Positions 9,415 through 19,700 of a stretch of 64,000 nt of DNA are shown here, one piece after another. The translations under genes were made by a program, and so were the position numbers. How positions within the stretch are numbered: the stretch's first letter is position 1; every line of letters begins with the position of its first letter. Under the pieces are notes generated by a model. The model worked only from the letters and a program-made list of their open reading frames with translations, was not told where the DNA came from and ran no database searches. This DNA is from Sulfitobacter sp. 20_GPM-1509m (GTDB taxonomy: Bacteria > Pseudomonadota > Alphaproteobacteria > Rhodobacterales > Rhodobacteraceae), in contig NZ_JIBC01000008.1 in the NCBI RefSeq assembly GCF_000620505.1, positions 310,001 to 374,000 on the forward strand. Direction: 5' to 3'.

Positions 9415-10206
9415 ATGAAACGACTGTTGATCACCGGTGCCGCCGGAACCCTTGGCAAACTGGCCCGCGCGCGGTTGGGTCACATGGCCGAGGTGCTGCG
9501 CCTGTCCGACATCGCCGACATGGACCCTGCGGGCGCAAACGAAGAAGTCATCCCCTGCGATCTGGGCGACGCGGCTGCCCTGCACGATCTGGTAGAGGGC
9601 TGCGACGGCATCCTGCATCTGGGCGGCATTTCCGTCGAAAGGTCGTGGGACCAGATCCAGCGCGGCAACATCACCGGCGTCTACAACCTGTACGAGGCCG
9701 CACGCGCCCATGGCCATCCGCGCATCCTCTTTGCCACGTCGAACCACACCATCGGTTATTATCGTCAGGATCAGGTGCTGAGCGTCAGCGATCCCGTCAA
9801 ACCCGACGGGCTTTACGGTGTGTCCAAATGCTTTGGCGAGGCGATGGCGTCGATGTACCATTCGAAATTCGGGCAAGAGACCGCGCTGGTGCGCATCGGC
9901 TCCTGCACGGAAAAACCACGCGACCGGCGGATGATGTCCACATGGCTGTCGCCTGACGATTTCGTCTCGCTGATCGAATGCGTGTTTCGCGCGCCGATGC
10001 TGGGCTGTCCGGTCATCTGGGGCGTGTCCGACAACAACGCGGGCTGGTGGAACACTGAAACCGCCAAGCTGGTCGGCTGGCGACCCAAGGACAACTCGGA
10101 AATGTTCCGCGCCGAAATCGAGGCAACCCCGCGCCCGCCCGCAGACGCCCCGCAAAGCGTCTATCAGGGCGGCGTGTTCACCGCCGAGCCGATCCACAAA
10201 GATTAA
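9415..10206 (+). CDS. udh: NAD-dependent uronate dehydrogenase
   Basis: Short-chain dehydrogenase of the extended type, 263 residues from the ATG at 9415. I chose that start over 9400 because AGAGG precedes it and the protein then opens directly on the Rossmann strand. The nucleotide loop is TGAAGTLG at 7-14, the active-site Ser/Asn appears in SNHTIGYY, and the catalytic pair is Tyr134/Lys138 in YGVSK. The SNHTIGYY and RIGSC segments are typical of D-galacturonate/D-glucuronate dehydrogenase, which makes the aldaro-lactone that feeds kdgD. It is divergent from the GntR regulator and followed on the same strand by the sulfatase-like gene. Confidence 0.87.
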   Translation: MKRLLITGAAGTLGKLARARLGHMAEVLRLSDIADMDPAGANEEVIPCDLGDAAALHDLVEGCDGILHLGGISVERSWDQIQRGNITGVYNLYEAARAHGHPRILFATSNHTIGYYRQDQVLSVSDPVKPDGLYGVSKCFGEAMASMYHSKFGQETALVRIGSCTEKPRDRRMMSTWLSPDDFVSLIECVFRAPMLGCPVIWGVSDNNAGWWNTETAKLVGWRPKDNSEMFRAEIEATPRPPADAPQSVYQGGVFTAEPIHKD

Positions 10207-10239
10207 AGCACACCAAGCGCGTATTAAGAGGACCACCCC

Positions 10240-11907
10240 GTGGCCAAGCCAAAGAACATCCTGTTCATCATGTTCGACCAACTGCGCTGGGATTACCTGG
10301 GCTGCTATGGCCATCCGCATCTGAAGACGCCCAACATCGACCGGATTGCCGCGCGCGGGGTGCGGTTTGACAACGCGCGCATTCAATCGCCGCTCTGCGG
10401 TCCGTCGCGGATGTCGACCTATACGGGGCGGTATGTGCACAGCCATGGTGCGTCGTGGAACAATGTGCCGCTGAAGGTGGGCGAGCGCACCATGGGCGAC
10501 CATCTGCGCGATCTGGGCATGGGCTGCTGGCTGGTGGGCAAGACACACATGGCCGCCGACGCCGACGGGATGCGGCGGCTGGGGCTGGCGCCGGACAGCG
10601 TGATCGGCGCGCGGGTCGCGGAATGCGGCTTTGACATCTGGGAGCGCGACGACGGCATGCGCCCCGAAGGGCCGGACGGGTTCTATGATCCGGGCGGCGC
10701 GCTGAAATACAACGATTACCTGCGCGACAAGGGCTATGACAGCGACAACCCCTGGCACGACTATGCCAATTCGGGGATCGACGACGACGGCAACGTCCTG
10801 TCCGGCTGGTTTCTGGAAAACTCCGACAGCCCCGCCAACATCCGCGAGGAAGACAGCGAAACGCCCTATCTGACGCGCCGTGGCATCGAATTCATCAAGG
10901 CGCAGGGCGACCAGCCGTGGTGCTGCCATCTGAGCTATATCAAACCGCACTGGCCCTATATCGTGCCCGCCCCCTATGCGGGCCTGTACGGCCCGGAACA
11001 CTTCCTGCCCCCCGTGCGCACCGACGCCGAGCGCGAGACGGACCATCCGGTGTTCAAGGGCTTCCAGAACGCCCCCGTGGGCCGCGCCTTTGCCCGCGAC
11101 GACATCCGCGACAAGGTGCTGACCGCCTATATGGGGATGATCAAGCAATGCGACGACCAGATGGGCGTGCTCTTCGACTGGCTGGAAAACACAGGGCGCA
11201 TGGACGACACGATGATCGTCATCACCTCGGATCACGGGGATTTTCTGGGCGATCACTGGCTGGGGGAAAAGACGTTCTTTCACGACGCCTCGGTCAAGGT
11301 GCCGATGATCATCTATGATCCGTCTGACGCGGCCGACGCGACCCGTGGCAGCACCTCGGACGCGCTGGTGGAATGTATCGACCTGGCTCCCACCTTTGTC
11401 GACGTGGCCGGGGGTGATGCATCGGCGCTGGATCATATTCTGGAAGGGCATTCGCTCTTGCCCCTGCTGCGCGGCGGCGCGGCCCCGGCCCGCGATTACA
11501 GCATCTGCGAATACGACTATTCCGCCATACCGCTGGCCGGACGGCTGGGGCTGCACCCCGACCAGTCGCGCATGTTCATGGTCGCGGATCACCGCTGGAA
11601 GATGATCCACTTTGAAAGCGGCCACCGCCCGATGCTGTTCGACCTGCAGGCCGACCCGGACGAGCTGACCGATCTGGGCAACAGCGCAGACCACGCGGAG
11701 ACCATCGCAGCCATGTACGACAAGCTGAACACATGGGCCCGCCGCCCCTCGGCCCGCACGACCCTGTCGAATGCGGCGATCATGCACAAGCGCACCGACC
11801 CGCGGCGCACCGGGGTGTTGATCGGCGTCGCGGATGCCTCTCAGGCCACCAACGACGCCGCAGCGAAATACATCGGGCGCAAAGCGCCCGACAAACGCGG
11901 GCGCTAG
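10240..11907 (+). CDS. Sulfatase / phosphonate monoester hydrolase family enzyme
   Basis: A 555-residue alkaline-phosphatase-superfamily hydrolase, starting at a GTG preceded by AAGAGGA. Metal ligands show in MFDQLRWD (11-18) and TSDHGDFLGDH (about 328-338). The active-site motif is LCGPSRMSTYTGR with Cys53 in a C-x-P-S-R context, the signal for conversion to formylglycine. There is no signal peptide, so the enzyme should be cytoplasmic. The HWPYIVPAPY segment and the overall plan recall phosphonate monoester hydrolase and the arylsulfatase-like enzymes of rhizobia. Next to udh, a role in desulfating sugar acids is attractive but unproven. It converges on dctM, with which it shares a CTAG at the two stops. 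Confidence 0.85.
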   Translation: MAKPKNILFIMFDQLRWDYLGCYGHPHLKTPNIDRIAARGVRFDNARIQSPLCGPSRMSTYTGRYVHSHGASWNNVPLKVGERTMGDHLRDLGMGCWLVGKTHMAADADGMRRLGLAPDSVIGARVAECGFDIWERDDGMRPEGPDGFYDPGGALKYNDYLRDKGYDSDNPWHDYANSGIDDDGNVLSGWFLENSDSPANIREEDSETPYLTRRGIEFIKAQGDQPWCCHLSYIKPHWPYIVPAPYAGLYGPEHFLPPVRTDAERETDHPVFKGFQNAPVGRAFARDDIRDKVLTAYMGMIKQCDDQMGVLFDWLENTGRMDDTMIVITSDHGDFLGDHWLGEKTFFHDASVKVPMIIYDPSDAADATRGSTSDALVECIDLAPTFVDVAGGDASALDHILEGHSLLPLLRGGAAPARDYSICEYDYSAIPLAGRLGLHPDQSRMFMVADHRWKMIHFESGHRPMLFDLQADPDELTDLGNSADHAETIAAMYDKLNTWARRPSARTTLSNAAIMHKRTDPRRTGVLIGVADASQATNDAAAKYIGRKAPDKRGR

Positions 11908-13208
11908 GACAATCCCGGCAGCCACAGGATCACCTGTGGAAAGGCCACCATGATCGTCACGACCACCGCATCGGCCACCAGGAACCAGATCACCCCGCGA
12001 AAGATCACACCCAGAGAAATCGACCGGTCCACAACCCCCTTGATGACGAACACGTTCAGCCCCACGGGTGGCGTGATCATCCCGATCTCAAGGAACTTGG
12101 CGACGAAGACCCCGAACCAGATCAGCGATAGCCCCGCCTCGTCCACCACCGGCAGCAACACCGGCAACGTCAGCAGCATCGCGCCAATCGGGTCCAGGAA
12201 CATGCCCAGAATGATGTAGACCAGCGCAATCCCCATGATCAGCGCCAGCTCGGACGCACCAAAGGTCAGGATCGTCTGGGTGATCAGCTCGCCCGAACCG
12301 GACAGCGCCAGGAACCGCGTCAGCAGGTTGGCCCCGATGGCAATCAGGAACAGGGCGGCGGTGGTCACGATGGTTTCGTTCACCGACTGGCGCAGCGTGG
12401 CCAGCGTCAGCCCGCCACCCGCCCAGGCGATGATGCACGCGGCCAAGGCGCCGACAGCACCCGCCTCGGTCGCGGTGAACAGGCCAGCAAACATGCCGCC
12501 GATCACCACCACGAACAGCAGGATCACCGGCCAGATGCCCCGCAAATGGGCAAACCGTTCGCTCCAGCTGGCGGGGTCTTCACGGACCGGGGCCAGCGCG
12601 GGATTGATGCGCACGCGGATATAGATCATCGCGGCATAGACCAGCGCCGTCAGCACGCCCGCCCCGATGCCGCCCAGGAACAGCTGGCCGATGGGGACCT
12701 GCGCAAAGATGCCGAAGAGGATCAACAGGATCGACGGCGGGATCAGCGCACCCAGCGTGCCGGCCGCCGCAATCGATCCCGTCGCCAGCCCCGGATCATA
12801 CCCCGCGCGCGTCATCTCGGGCACCGCGATCCGACCCATGGCCGCCGCACAGGCCACGGACGATCCGGTCACCGCCGCAAAGCCGCCGGCCCCGAACACC
12901 GACGCAATCGCCAGCCCCCCGGGCAAGGCACCCAGCCACGCCCGCGCGGCGGCGAACAGCGCCTTGGTCATGCCGCCGTGATAACAGACATAGCCCATCA
13001 ACAGGAACATCGGCACCGACGACAACGTCCATTTTGCCGCAAACTGATAGGGCACGCTGGTCAAGATCCCCCAGGCAGGGCGCGCCCCCAGCAGGATGTA
13101 AATCCCGCTGAAGCTGACCAGTATCAGCGACAGGCCAACGGGCATCCGCAACAGCAGCAACAGCGCCAGAACGCCAAGTCCCAGCAATCCGATCACCTCG
13201 GGCGTCAT
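11904..13208 (-). CDS. dctM: TRAP transporter large permease (DctM)
   Basis: Twelve-helix-class membrane subunit of a tripartite TRAP importer, 434 residues, driving Na+-linked uptake of a carboxylate. Typical features are LLLRMPVGLSL in the first helix, the GSSVACAAAMGRIAVPEM loop, the GTLGALIPPSILLILFG helix and the TPPVGLNVFVIKGV segment near the C-terminus. It overlaps the small permease gene by 4 bp and is the last gene of a minus-strand operon that begins with the carboxylase. The symbol reflects family membership; the substrate need not be a C4-dicarboxylate. Confidence 0.93.
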   Translation of the reverse strand: MTPEVIGLLGLGVLALLLLLRMPVGLSLILVSFSGIYILLGARPAWGILTSVPYQFAAKWTLSSVPMFLLMGYVCYHGGMTKALFAAARAWLGALPGGLAIASVFGAGGFAAVTGSSVACAAAMGRIAVPEMTRAGYDPGLATGSIAAAGTLGALIPPSILLILFGIFAQVPIGQLFLGGIGAGVLTALVYAAMIYIRVRINPALAPVREDPASWSERFAHLRGIWPVILLFVVVIGGMFAGLFTATEAGAVGALAACIIAWAGGGLTLATLRQSVNETIVTTAALFLIAIGANLLTRFLALSGSGELITQTILTFGASELALIMGIALVYIILGMFLDPIGAMLLTLPVLLPVVDEAGLSLIWFGVFVAKFLEIGMITPPVGLNVFVIKGVVDRSISLGVIFRGVIWFLVADAVVVTIMVAFPQVILWLPGLS

Positions 13209-13759
13209 TGGCCAGCCTCCCCTGCGATCTCGGAGACATCAGGGATCAGCGGTTCGCGTGCCTCCCGCGCACCCAGCAGCCCCAGAACGATGCGCAGCAA
13301 ATAGGTCATCGCCAACAGGGCAAATCCTGCGGGCAACAGGAAATACCCCTGCCAGACCGCCATCGATACGCCGTCCTCGACCGCGACCGATCCGCTGGCA
13401 TAGCGGCGCATGGCCTCGTCCCACATGGTCGAGGTCAATCCGCAGCAGGTGGCGAAGGCCAGCACATGCACCAGCAACCCGACCAGCCGCTGCGCGCCCG
13501 GCCCAAGGTTGCCATAGACCAGATCGACCGAAATATTGCGATCCTGCGCTTCGGCCATGGCCAGCGGCAGGAATGCGATGGCGACCATGAAATAATTGGC
13601 CACGATCACCGAAACAAAGGGAATACGCGCGTTGAACACCTGTCGCGAAAACGCGTCAGAGGCGACGGTCAGCATCATCAGGATCACCGCAACAGCGGCA
13701 ATCGCGGCGGCGATGCGGGTCAGCAAAAGGTCGAAACGGATCAGATGTGCCATCGGCAA
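13205..13759 (-). CDS. dctQ: TRAP transporter small permease (DctQ)
   Basis: Four-helix small membrane subunit of 184 residues. Helices lie near 12-32, 47-67, 85-107 and 134-156, with the conserved-type pattern AEAQDRNISVDLV between helices two and three. It pairs with DctM, whose start it overlaps by 4 bp, and lies downstream of the binding-protein gene, separated by a strong hairpin. Confidence 0.9.
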   Translation of the reverse strand: MPMAHLIRFDLLLTRIAAAIAAVAVILMMLTVASDAFSRQVFNARIPFVSVIVANYFMVAIAFLPLAMAEAQDRNISVDLVYGNLGPGAQRLVGLLVHVLAFATCCGLTSTMWDEAMRRYASGSVAVEDGVSMAVWQGYFLLPAGFALLAMTYLLRIVLGLLGAREAREPLIPDVSEIAGEAGQ

Positions 13760-13799
13760 AGCTTTCGTTGGGCGCAGGTCTGGCGGGAAAGAACGGGGA

Positions 13800-13833
13800 T
13801 GTCCCGCCGCACCCGAACCGGTGCGACGGGACA
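13800..13833 (-). promoter_or_regulatory. Intercistronic hairpin between dctP and dctQ
   Basis: Arms TGTCCCGCCGCACC (13800-13813) and GGTGCGACGGGACA (13820-13833) pair with a single mismatch around a 6-nt loop. It follows the binding-protein gene in transcription order and has no T-run, so differential mRNA stability is the likely role. Confidence 0.55.
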
Positions 13834-13842
13834 GCTGAGCGG

Positions 13843-14955
13843 TTAACCCAGCGACGCAGGGTCGATTTTCGAGAACACCTCGCGCAGGTAGAGATCACCC
13901 ACAGCCTTGGGGTCGCTGGTGTCGATATCCTTGACCAGCGCGTCCCACTTGGCGACCAGCTCCTGGAACCGTGCCACCTGTGCCTCGGCGTCCGAAATGC
14001 CGTATTCATCGCGGTTCAGGGTCACAACGGCTGCCATGTCCGAGGTGCGGAAGGCTTCGGATTTCTCCTTCACATCCGCATCGGGCTCCAGCAGTTCGAC
14101 GCCATGCGCCTGCGGATCGGCCAGGATCGCTTCAGCCTGATTGACGCTGTCGATGGTCGCAATCGCGTGACCAAAGGCCGCGCCGTCAATCATCGCGCGC
14201 TTGGTCTGGTCGCTCAGCCCGGCCCAGGTCATTGCGCTGACGTTGAACATGGTGTTGCCGATGAACACGGCAATCGGCTGGTTCAGGGCATAATCGGCCA
14301 CCTCACCCGTCGACAGCGTGTCGAGCGTTTCCAGCGTGTGCACGTTGCCGTCGATGTGGCCCTGGCTCATGCTCTCGTAAATATCGGTGGCACCCAGGCT
14401 GACGGTCGATGCCCCCATCGCGTCCAGCCAGCGCGCAAAGGGACCAAAGCCGCGCACCTTGATGCCTTCGAAATCGGCCAGCGCCTTCACCGGTTTCTGG
14501 TTGTACATATAGTATGGTCCGGTGACCGTGTTCCCCAGGAAAATCTGCCCCGCATTGTTGAACTCTGCCAGACAGGGCGCACAGGTGAACATGAATTCGT
14601 TGGCGGCCCCTGCCATCGCAACCGGGTCAACTCCGGCTGTGCCCATGTCGCTCAGCAGGTTGGCATAAGGCAACTCGGCGCGGTGATAGGCCGGCACGAC
14701 AAAGCCGCTGTCGGCGATGCCGTCGCGCAGGCCGGTGAAGGTTTCGGTAAAGTTCAGCAGTGATCCGGCATAGATCTTGATCTCGGTCTCGCCGCCGGTC
14801 TGTTCCTTGATATAGTCGGCCCAGGCTTGCGTGCCGTCGATCAGCCCGCTGACCCCGGCCGATCCGACCGCGTGGCGCAGCGTTTCGGCCTGTGCAATTG
14901 GGGCCAGTGCGATGGCTGCCGTGGCAGCCAGTGTCGTCAGTTTCAAATGTTTCAT
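13843..14955 (-). CDS. dctP: TRAP transporter substrate-binding protein (DctP family)
   Basis: Periplasmic solute-binding protein, 370 residues with a signal peptide ending near APIAQA-ETLRH. The conserved strand and arginine that usually salt-bridges the ligand carboxylate are in GIKVRGFGPFARW (about residues 165-177). Two cysteines in FTCAPCLAEF are unusual and could form a disulfide. It lies between the acyl-CoA synthetase and the TRAP permeases on the same strand, which suggests the ligand is an organic acid that is then activated with CoA. Confidence 0.9.
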   Translation of the reverse strand: MKHLKLTTLAATAAIALAPIAQAETLRHAVGSAGVSGLIDGTQAWADYIKEQTGGETEIKIYAGSLLNFTETFTGLRDGIADSGFVVPAYHRAELPYANLLSDMGTAGVDPVAMAGAANEFMFTCAPCLAEFNNAGQIFLGNTVTGPYYMYNQKPVKALADFEGIKVRGFGPFARWLDAMGASTVSLGATDIYESMSQGHIDGNVHTLETLDTLSTGEVADYALNQPIAVFIGNTMFNVSAMTWAGLSDQTKRAMIDGAAFGHAIATIDSVNQAEAILADPQAHGVELLEPDADVKEKSEAFRTSDMAAVVTLNRDEYGISDAEAQVARFQELVAKWDALVKDIDTSDPKAVGDLYLREVFSKIDPASLG

Positions 14956-15031
14956 GTCATCCTCCCGATTTACATGTTTTTTGCCGCCACGCGCACCTCC
15001 CTGTGCTGTGGCGTCCGTCTTGGGCCGCGCG

Positions 15032-16741
15032 CTACAGCAGCGCCGCCAATTCCTCTTTCTTGACCTTGCCCGTGGCCGTCATCGGCAGGGCGTCCACCAA
15101 ACGGATTTCCGGCACCTTGAACGACGCCATCTGCTCGCGGCACCATGCGCGCAGGCTGTCGGCGTCGATGCCGTCGGCCTGTTCAGGGTCAATGTGGATA
15201 AAGGCCACCGGCACCTCGCCCTTGGCCTCGTCCTTGCGCCCGATCACGCCGGACCCCAGGATCGCAGGGTGGCGGCCCAGCAGCATTTCGATCTCGGCGG
15301 GGAACACCGGCATGCCGTTCACCTTCAGCATTTCCTTGCGCCGCCCCAGGTAGTGTACAAAGCCGCGCGCGTTCACCATCCCGATGTCGCCGGTGTGCAA
15401 CCAGCCATCGCGCAGGGCGTGTGCGGTCTCGTCGGGCTTGTTCCAATAGGATTTCAGGACCGACGGCGAGCGCACGCAAATCTCTCCGGTCTCGCCGATC
15501 TCTTTCAGCGCGCCGGTTTCGAAATCGCGGATGATGATGTCGGTCTCGGGCACGGGCAGCCCCACGAACACCGGCTGTTGCTGCAGGTCATAGTCGTCCT
15601 CCTGCAGCCCCACCGTATAGGTATCGCAGGTGTTGGTTTCGGTCATGCCATAGGCGGCCTCGACCATCGTGCTGTCGGTCAGCGCCCGCCATTCCTCGCG
15701 GAACGCCGCGCCCAGTTTCTTGACGAAGGAACAGACCGACGTGTTGCGCAGCGATGTCAGGTCATAGTCCCCGGCGCGCGGGTGGCGCATGACTTCGACT
15801 GAGTTGTCGACCAGCAGCGTGACGATGGTGGCACGGTGCTCGGCCACCGCCGCCATCCAGCCCACCGCATCCCAACGGTGCAGGATGCTGACGGCAGCGC
15901 CCGTGTAGACAGGGGCCAGCACGCCCAGATCCTCGCCCGCGATCCAGAACATCGGGAAAAAGTTGACCACAACGTCGTCGGGGCCTGCATCCCCCATCGC
16001 GCAGCCGCAATAGGACGCGACGGTATAAAGCATGTCGCCATGCGTGTGCACGCAGCCCTTGGGCATCCCCGTGGTGCCGCCCGTGTAGTTCAGCGCAGCC
16101 ACCGCATCCAGATCGGTGCAATCCGGTCCGGCAAACGGCGTGGCCGCGTCCAGCGCATCCAGCAGCCGCGCGACCCCCTCGGCCCGTGGCGCATCGCCCA
16201 TGCCCGCCGGACGCGGCACCGCGCCGCCGGTCCCTGCCATTTCGGCCGCACCCGTGGCCCACATCATCCGCACAGACGTGTCATCCACCACCGACGCCAC
16301 CAGCGGCGCCAGATCGTCCTGAAACACCAGCGTTTCCGCGCCGCTGTCATTCAGCTGATAGGTCAGCTCGACACCCTTGAACATCGGGTTCACCGGCACC
16401 AGAACCGCGCCCAGTTTCATGATCCCCCAAAAGCAGATCAGGAACTGCGGACAGTTGCCCATCATCACCGCGACCCGGTCCCCCGCCGCCACACCGCGCG
16501 CCTGCAACAGCCCCGCGAAACGGTCCGACGCGCCGTCAATCTCGGCCCAGCTCAGCGTGCGGCCATAGTAATGCACCATGGCGGCGTCGGGCCGTGCCTT
16601 GGCTTCGGCGCGCACATATTGGCTCATCGGGACCTTGCCCAGACGATAGGTGATGTCGCGCGACACGCCCTTGGGCCAGCTTTCGGCCTGACGTTTGCGC
16701 AGGTCTGCTACGTGCTCTTCGATCTGTTGGTTTTGGGTCAT
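15032..16741 (-). CDS. Acyl-CoA synthetase (AMP-forming)
   Basis: ANL-superfamily ligase of 569 residues, which activates a carboxylic acid through an acyl-adenylate. The P-loop is NYTGGTTGMPKG near residue 213, the AYGMTETN motif follows, and the hinge region has GWLHTGDIG. The C-terminal lysine for adenylation is in TATGKVKKEEL. The acid specificity cannot be deduced. It lies 37 bp downstream of the carboxylase and 76 bp upstream of dctP, all on one strand, consistent with import, activation and carboxylation of one substrate. A medium-chain or aromatic acid ligase are the main alternatives. Confidence 0.9.
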   Translation of the reverse strand: MTQNQQIEEHVADLRKRQAESWPKGVSRDITYRLGKVPMSQYVRAEAKARPDAAMVHYYGRTLSWAEIDGASDRFAGLLQARGVAAGDRVAVMMGNCPQFLICFWGIMKLGAVLVPVNPMFKGVELTYQLNDSGAETLVFQDDLAPLVASVVDDTSVRMMWATGAAEMAGTGGAVPRPAGMGDAPRAEGVARLLDALDAATPFAGPDCTDLDAVAALNYTGGTTGMPKGCVHTHGDMLYTVASYCGCAMGDAGPDDVVVNFFPMFWIAGEDLGVLAPVYTGAAVSILHRWDAVGWMAAVAEHRATIVTLLVDNSVEVMRHPRAGDYDLTSLRNTSVCSFVKKLGAAFREEWRALTDSTMVEAAYGMTETNTCDTYTVGLQEDDYDLQQQPVFVGLPVPETDIIIRDFETGALKEIGETGEICVRSPSVLKSYWNKPDETAHALRDGWLHTGDIGMVNARGFVHYLGRRKEMLKVNGMPVFPAEIEMLLGRHPAILGSGVIGRKDEAKGEVPVAFIHIDPEQADGIDADSLRAWCREQMASFKVPEIRLVDALPMTATGKVKKEELAALL

Positions 16742-16778
16742 CCCGTCATCCTTTTCGAAAATCTGTCAGGGCCGCGCA

Positions 16779-19700
16779 TCACATCCGCGCCGCCATACGC
16801 ATGCCTTTGGCGATCCAGCCGCGCGTGTCCGCCGGATCAATCACCGCGTCGATTTCATGGGTCGAGGCAACGTTCATCGCACTGCCCCTTTCGTACAGGC
16901 CAGCAACCAGCCGGTCATACAGCGCCGCCCGTTTGTCAGGGTCCGTCTCCGCCTCAAGCTCTTTGCGATAGCCAAGCTGAATCGCACCTTCCAACCCCAT
17001 CGGGCCGAATTCCCCCGTGGGCCATGCCAGCGAAAACGCAGGCTCGCCCAGACTGCCCGCCGCCATCGCCTGTGCACCGATGCCATAGCCCTTGCGCAGA
17101 CAGACAAAGAACATCGGCGCGTCCAGATTGGCCCCCGCCGAAATCAGCTCACAAGCCGCGGCCACCGCCCCTTGGGTTTCGCTTTCGGGACCGACCATAA
17201 AGCCGGGCGTGTCGCACAGGGACAGCACCGGCAGGCTGAACCGCCCGCACAGGTTGATGAACCGCGCCCCCTTGGCCGAGGCCGCCGCATCCAGCGCGCC
17301 GCCCAGATGCTGCGGGTTGTTGGCGATCACACCCATCGGCCGGCCTTCGATCCGCAAAAAGCCGGTGACCATGCCCAGGGCGTGTTCGGCCCCCAGCTCA
17401 AGGAAACTGCCGGTGTCGGCCAGCCCCTCGATCACCGGACGGATCAGGTACGACCGCTTGCGGTTCTCGGGGATCATGTGGCGCAAAAGACGTTGATCGG
17501 GCGCGTCCCAGTCGGCCAGCGGCCCCTGGAAATAGGACAGCACCTCGCGCGTGGCCTGAATGGCGGCGTCGTCATCCTCGGCCAGAATGTCCAACAGCCC
17601 GTTTTCCGCGTGCATCGGCGCGGGGCCGATCTCCTTGGGATGATACGCCCCGATCCCACCCGCTTCGATCATCGCGGGACCGGCCAGACCGATCCAGCTG
17701 TTGCGCGTGGCGATGCGAATGTCGCCCGCGCCAAACAGCGCCGCATTGCCCGCGAAACAAAAGCCTGAGCTGACCGTGATCCGTGGCCCCCAGCCGCGCA
17801 GGCGGGCGTATTCGGCGAATGTGGTGACCTTCAGCCCCGATTGCACGGTTTCGGCGAAATCGTCGTCATTGGGCCGCCCGCCGCCACCTTCGGTAAAGAA
17901 CACCGACGCCAGCCCGCGCTCCTTGGCCACTTCGATCATGCGGTCGGTTTTCAGGTGGCCGAAATACCCTTGGGTCCCCGCCATAACGGTTGAATCATAG
18001 GCCAGCAATGCCACCTGACTGCGGTCCTCGGCAAAGCGGTCGGCGTTCATCGCCCCCACGCCGGTGACAATCCCGTCCGCAGGCGACACGTCAATCAGCG
18101 CATCAATCCCCAGCTTGCGCCGCTGTCCTGCCAGAACAAGCTGACCGTATTCGTGGAAATCCCCGCCCTGGCACAGCGCCGAGATAATCTCGCGCGTGGT
18201 GCGCTGGTCGCGGCTGCGGCGGCGTTCAACCGCCTTGGGCCGGTTTTCGTCCAGCGTGCGCGCCAGCCGGTCGTTCAGCGCCTGCAGATCGGGGCGGATA
18301 TGATCCGGGTCCGCAACCGCGTCATCGCTGGCAATCTCGTCCAGCGTATCATCGGGGGCAAAGGCCAGAACCGGCGTGCCCGATGCAACCGTCTCGCCCG
18401 CCTGGGCATAGACCGCAACCACCACGCCGCCAGCCTCGGCCAGCACCGTGTGCTGCATCTTCATCGCCTCGATCACGGCCACGACCTGCCCCTTGGCAAT
18501 CTGGTCGCCCACCGCCACCTGCACCTCTTGCACCATCGCTTGCATCGGCGCGCGCAAGGCCTCGGCGCCCTCGAGGATGTCATGGGTGTCGGCGGCCTCC
18601 GTGGCCTCAGCCTCGAAATACCGCGCCTGGCCTGCTTCGCCTGCGGACATGTCCAGCGCCTGCGTGTCCAGCGTGCGCACGTCCACATCCCACGCGGTGA
18701 TCGCGGGCAATTTCAGCAAGGACCGCAAAAAGCCGATGTTGGTGCCGACCCCGTCAATCTGGAACTCGGACAACGCCCGCTCGGCCCGTGCAAACAACCG
18801 CCCCAGATCACCCGAAGTGTCGTGCACCACCAGCTTGGCCAGCATGGAATCGAAACTCGGGTTGGTGCTGTAGCCCGCATAGGCATAGCTGTCGATCCGC
18901 ACGCCCGGCCCCGATGGCGCGGCATAGGTGTCCAGCCGCCCGCCAGTGGGGGTAAAGCCCCCCTGCCCGTCCGGCGTTTCGGCATTGATCCGTGCCTGCA
19001 CGGCGAACCCCTTGGGACGCGCGGGTGCATCGCCCAAGCCCACCTGTGCCAGCGACAGCCCCGACGCCAGCCCCAGCTGGATTTCCACCAGGTCAAAGCC
19101 GGTGATTTCCTCGGTGATCGTATGTTCAACCTGAATGCGCGGGTTGGTCTCGATGAAATAGAACGCGCCGCCGGCCTCGACCAGAAACTCGACCGTGCCC
19201 AGCCCGCGATAGCCACAAGCCCGCCCGATGGCGACCGCCGCGTTCAGCAACCCGTCGCGCGTGGCGTCGGACAGGTTCGGCGCGGGGGCAAGCTCGATCA
19301 CCTTCTGGTGCCGCCGCTGGACCGTGCAATCGCGTTCCCACAGATGGGTGACGTCTTGCCCGTCGCCGACGATCTGCACTTCGATATGGCACACCGATTG
19401 CAGGAACCGTTCCGCATAAAGCTGGTCGTCGCCAAAGGCGGCCAATGTCTCGGCCCGCGCCTGCGCGAATGCCGCGTCGATCTCGTCCGCCGCCTGAACG
19501 ATGCGCATCCCGCGCCCGCCGCCGCCGTTCACCGCCTTGATCATCAGGGGCGCGCCGCCTTGGGCGTCAAAGAACGCGTGCAGGTCCGCCGCCGTCGCCA
19601 AGAGGTCCGAGCCACGCAACACCGGCACCCCCGCCGCTTCGGCCAGGGCACGGGCCGACACCTTGTCCCCCTGCCGCCGCAACGTCGCACCCTCGGGACC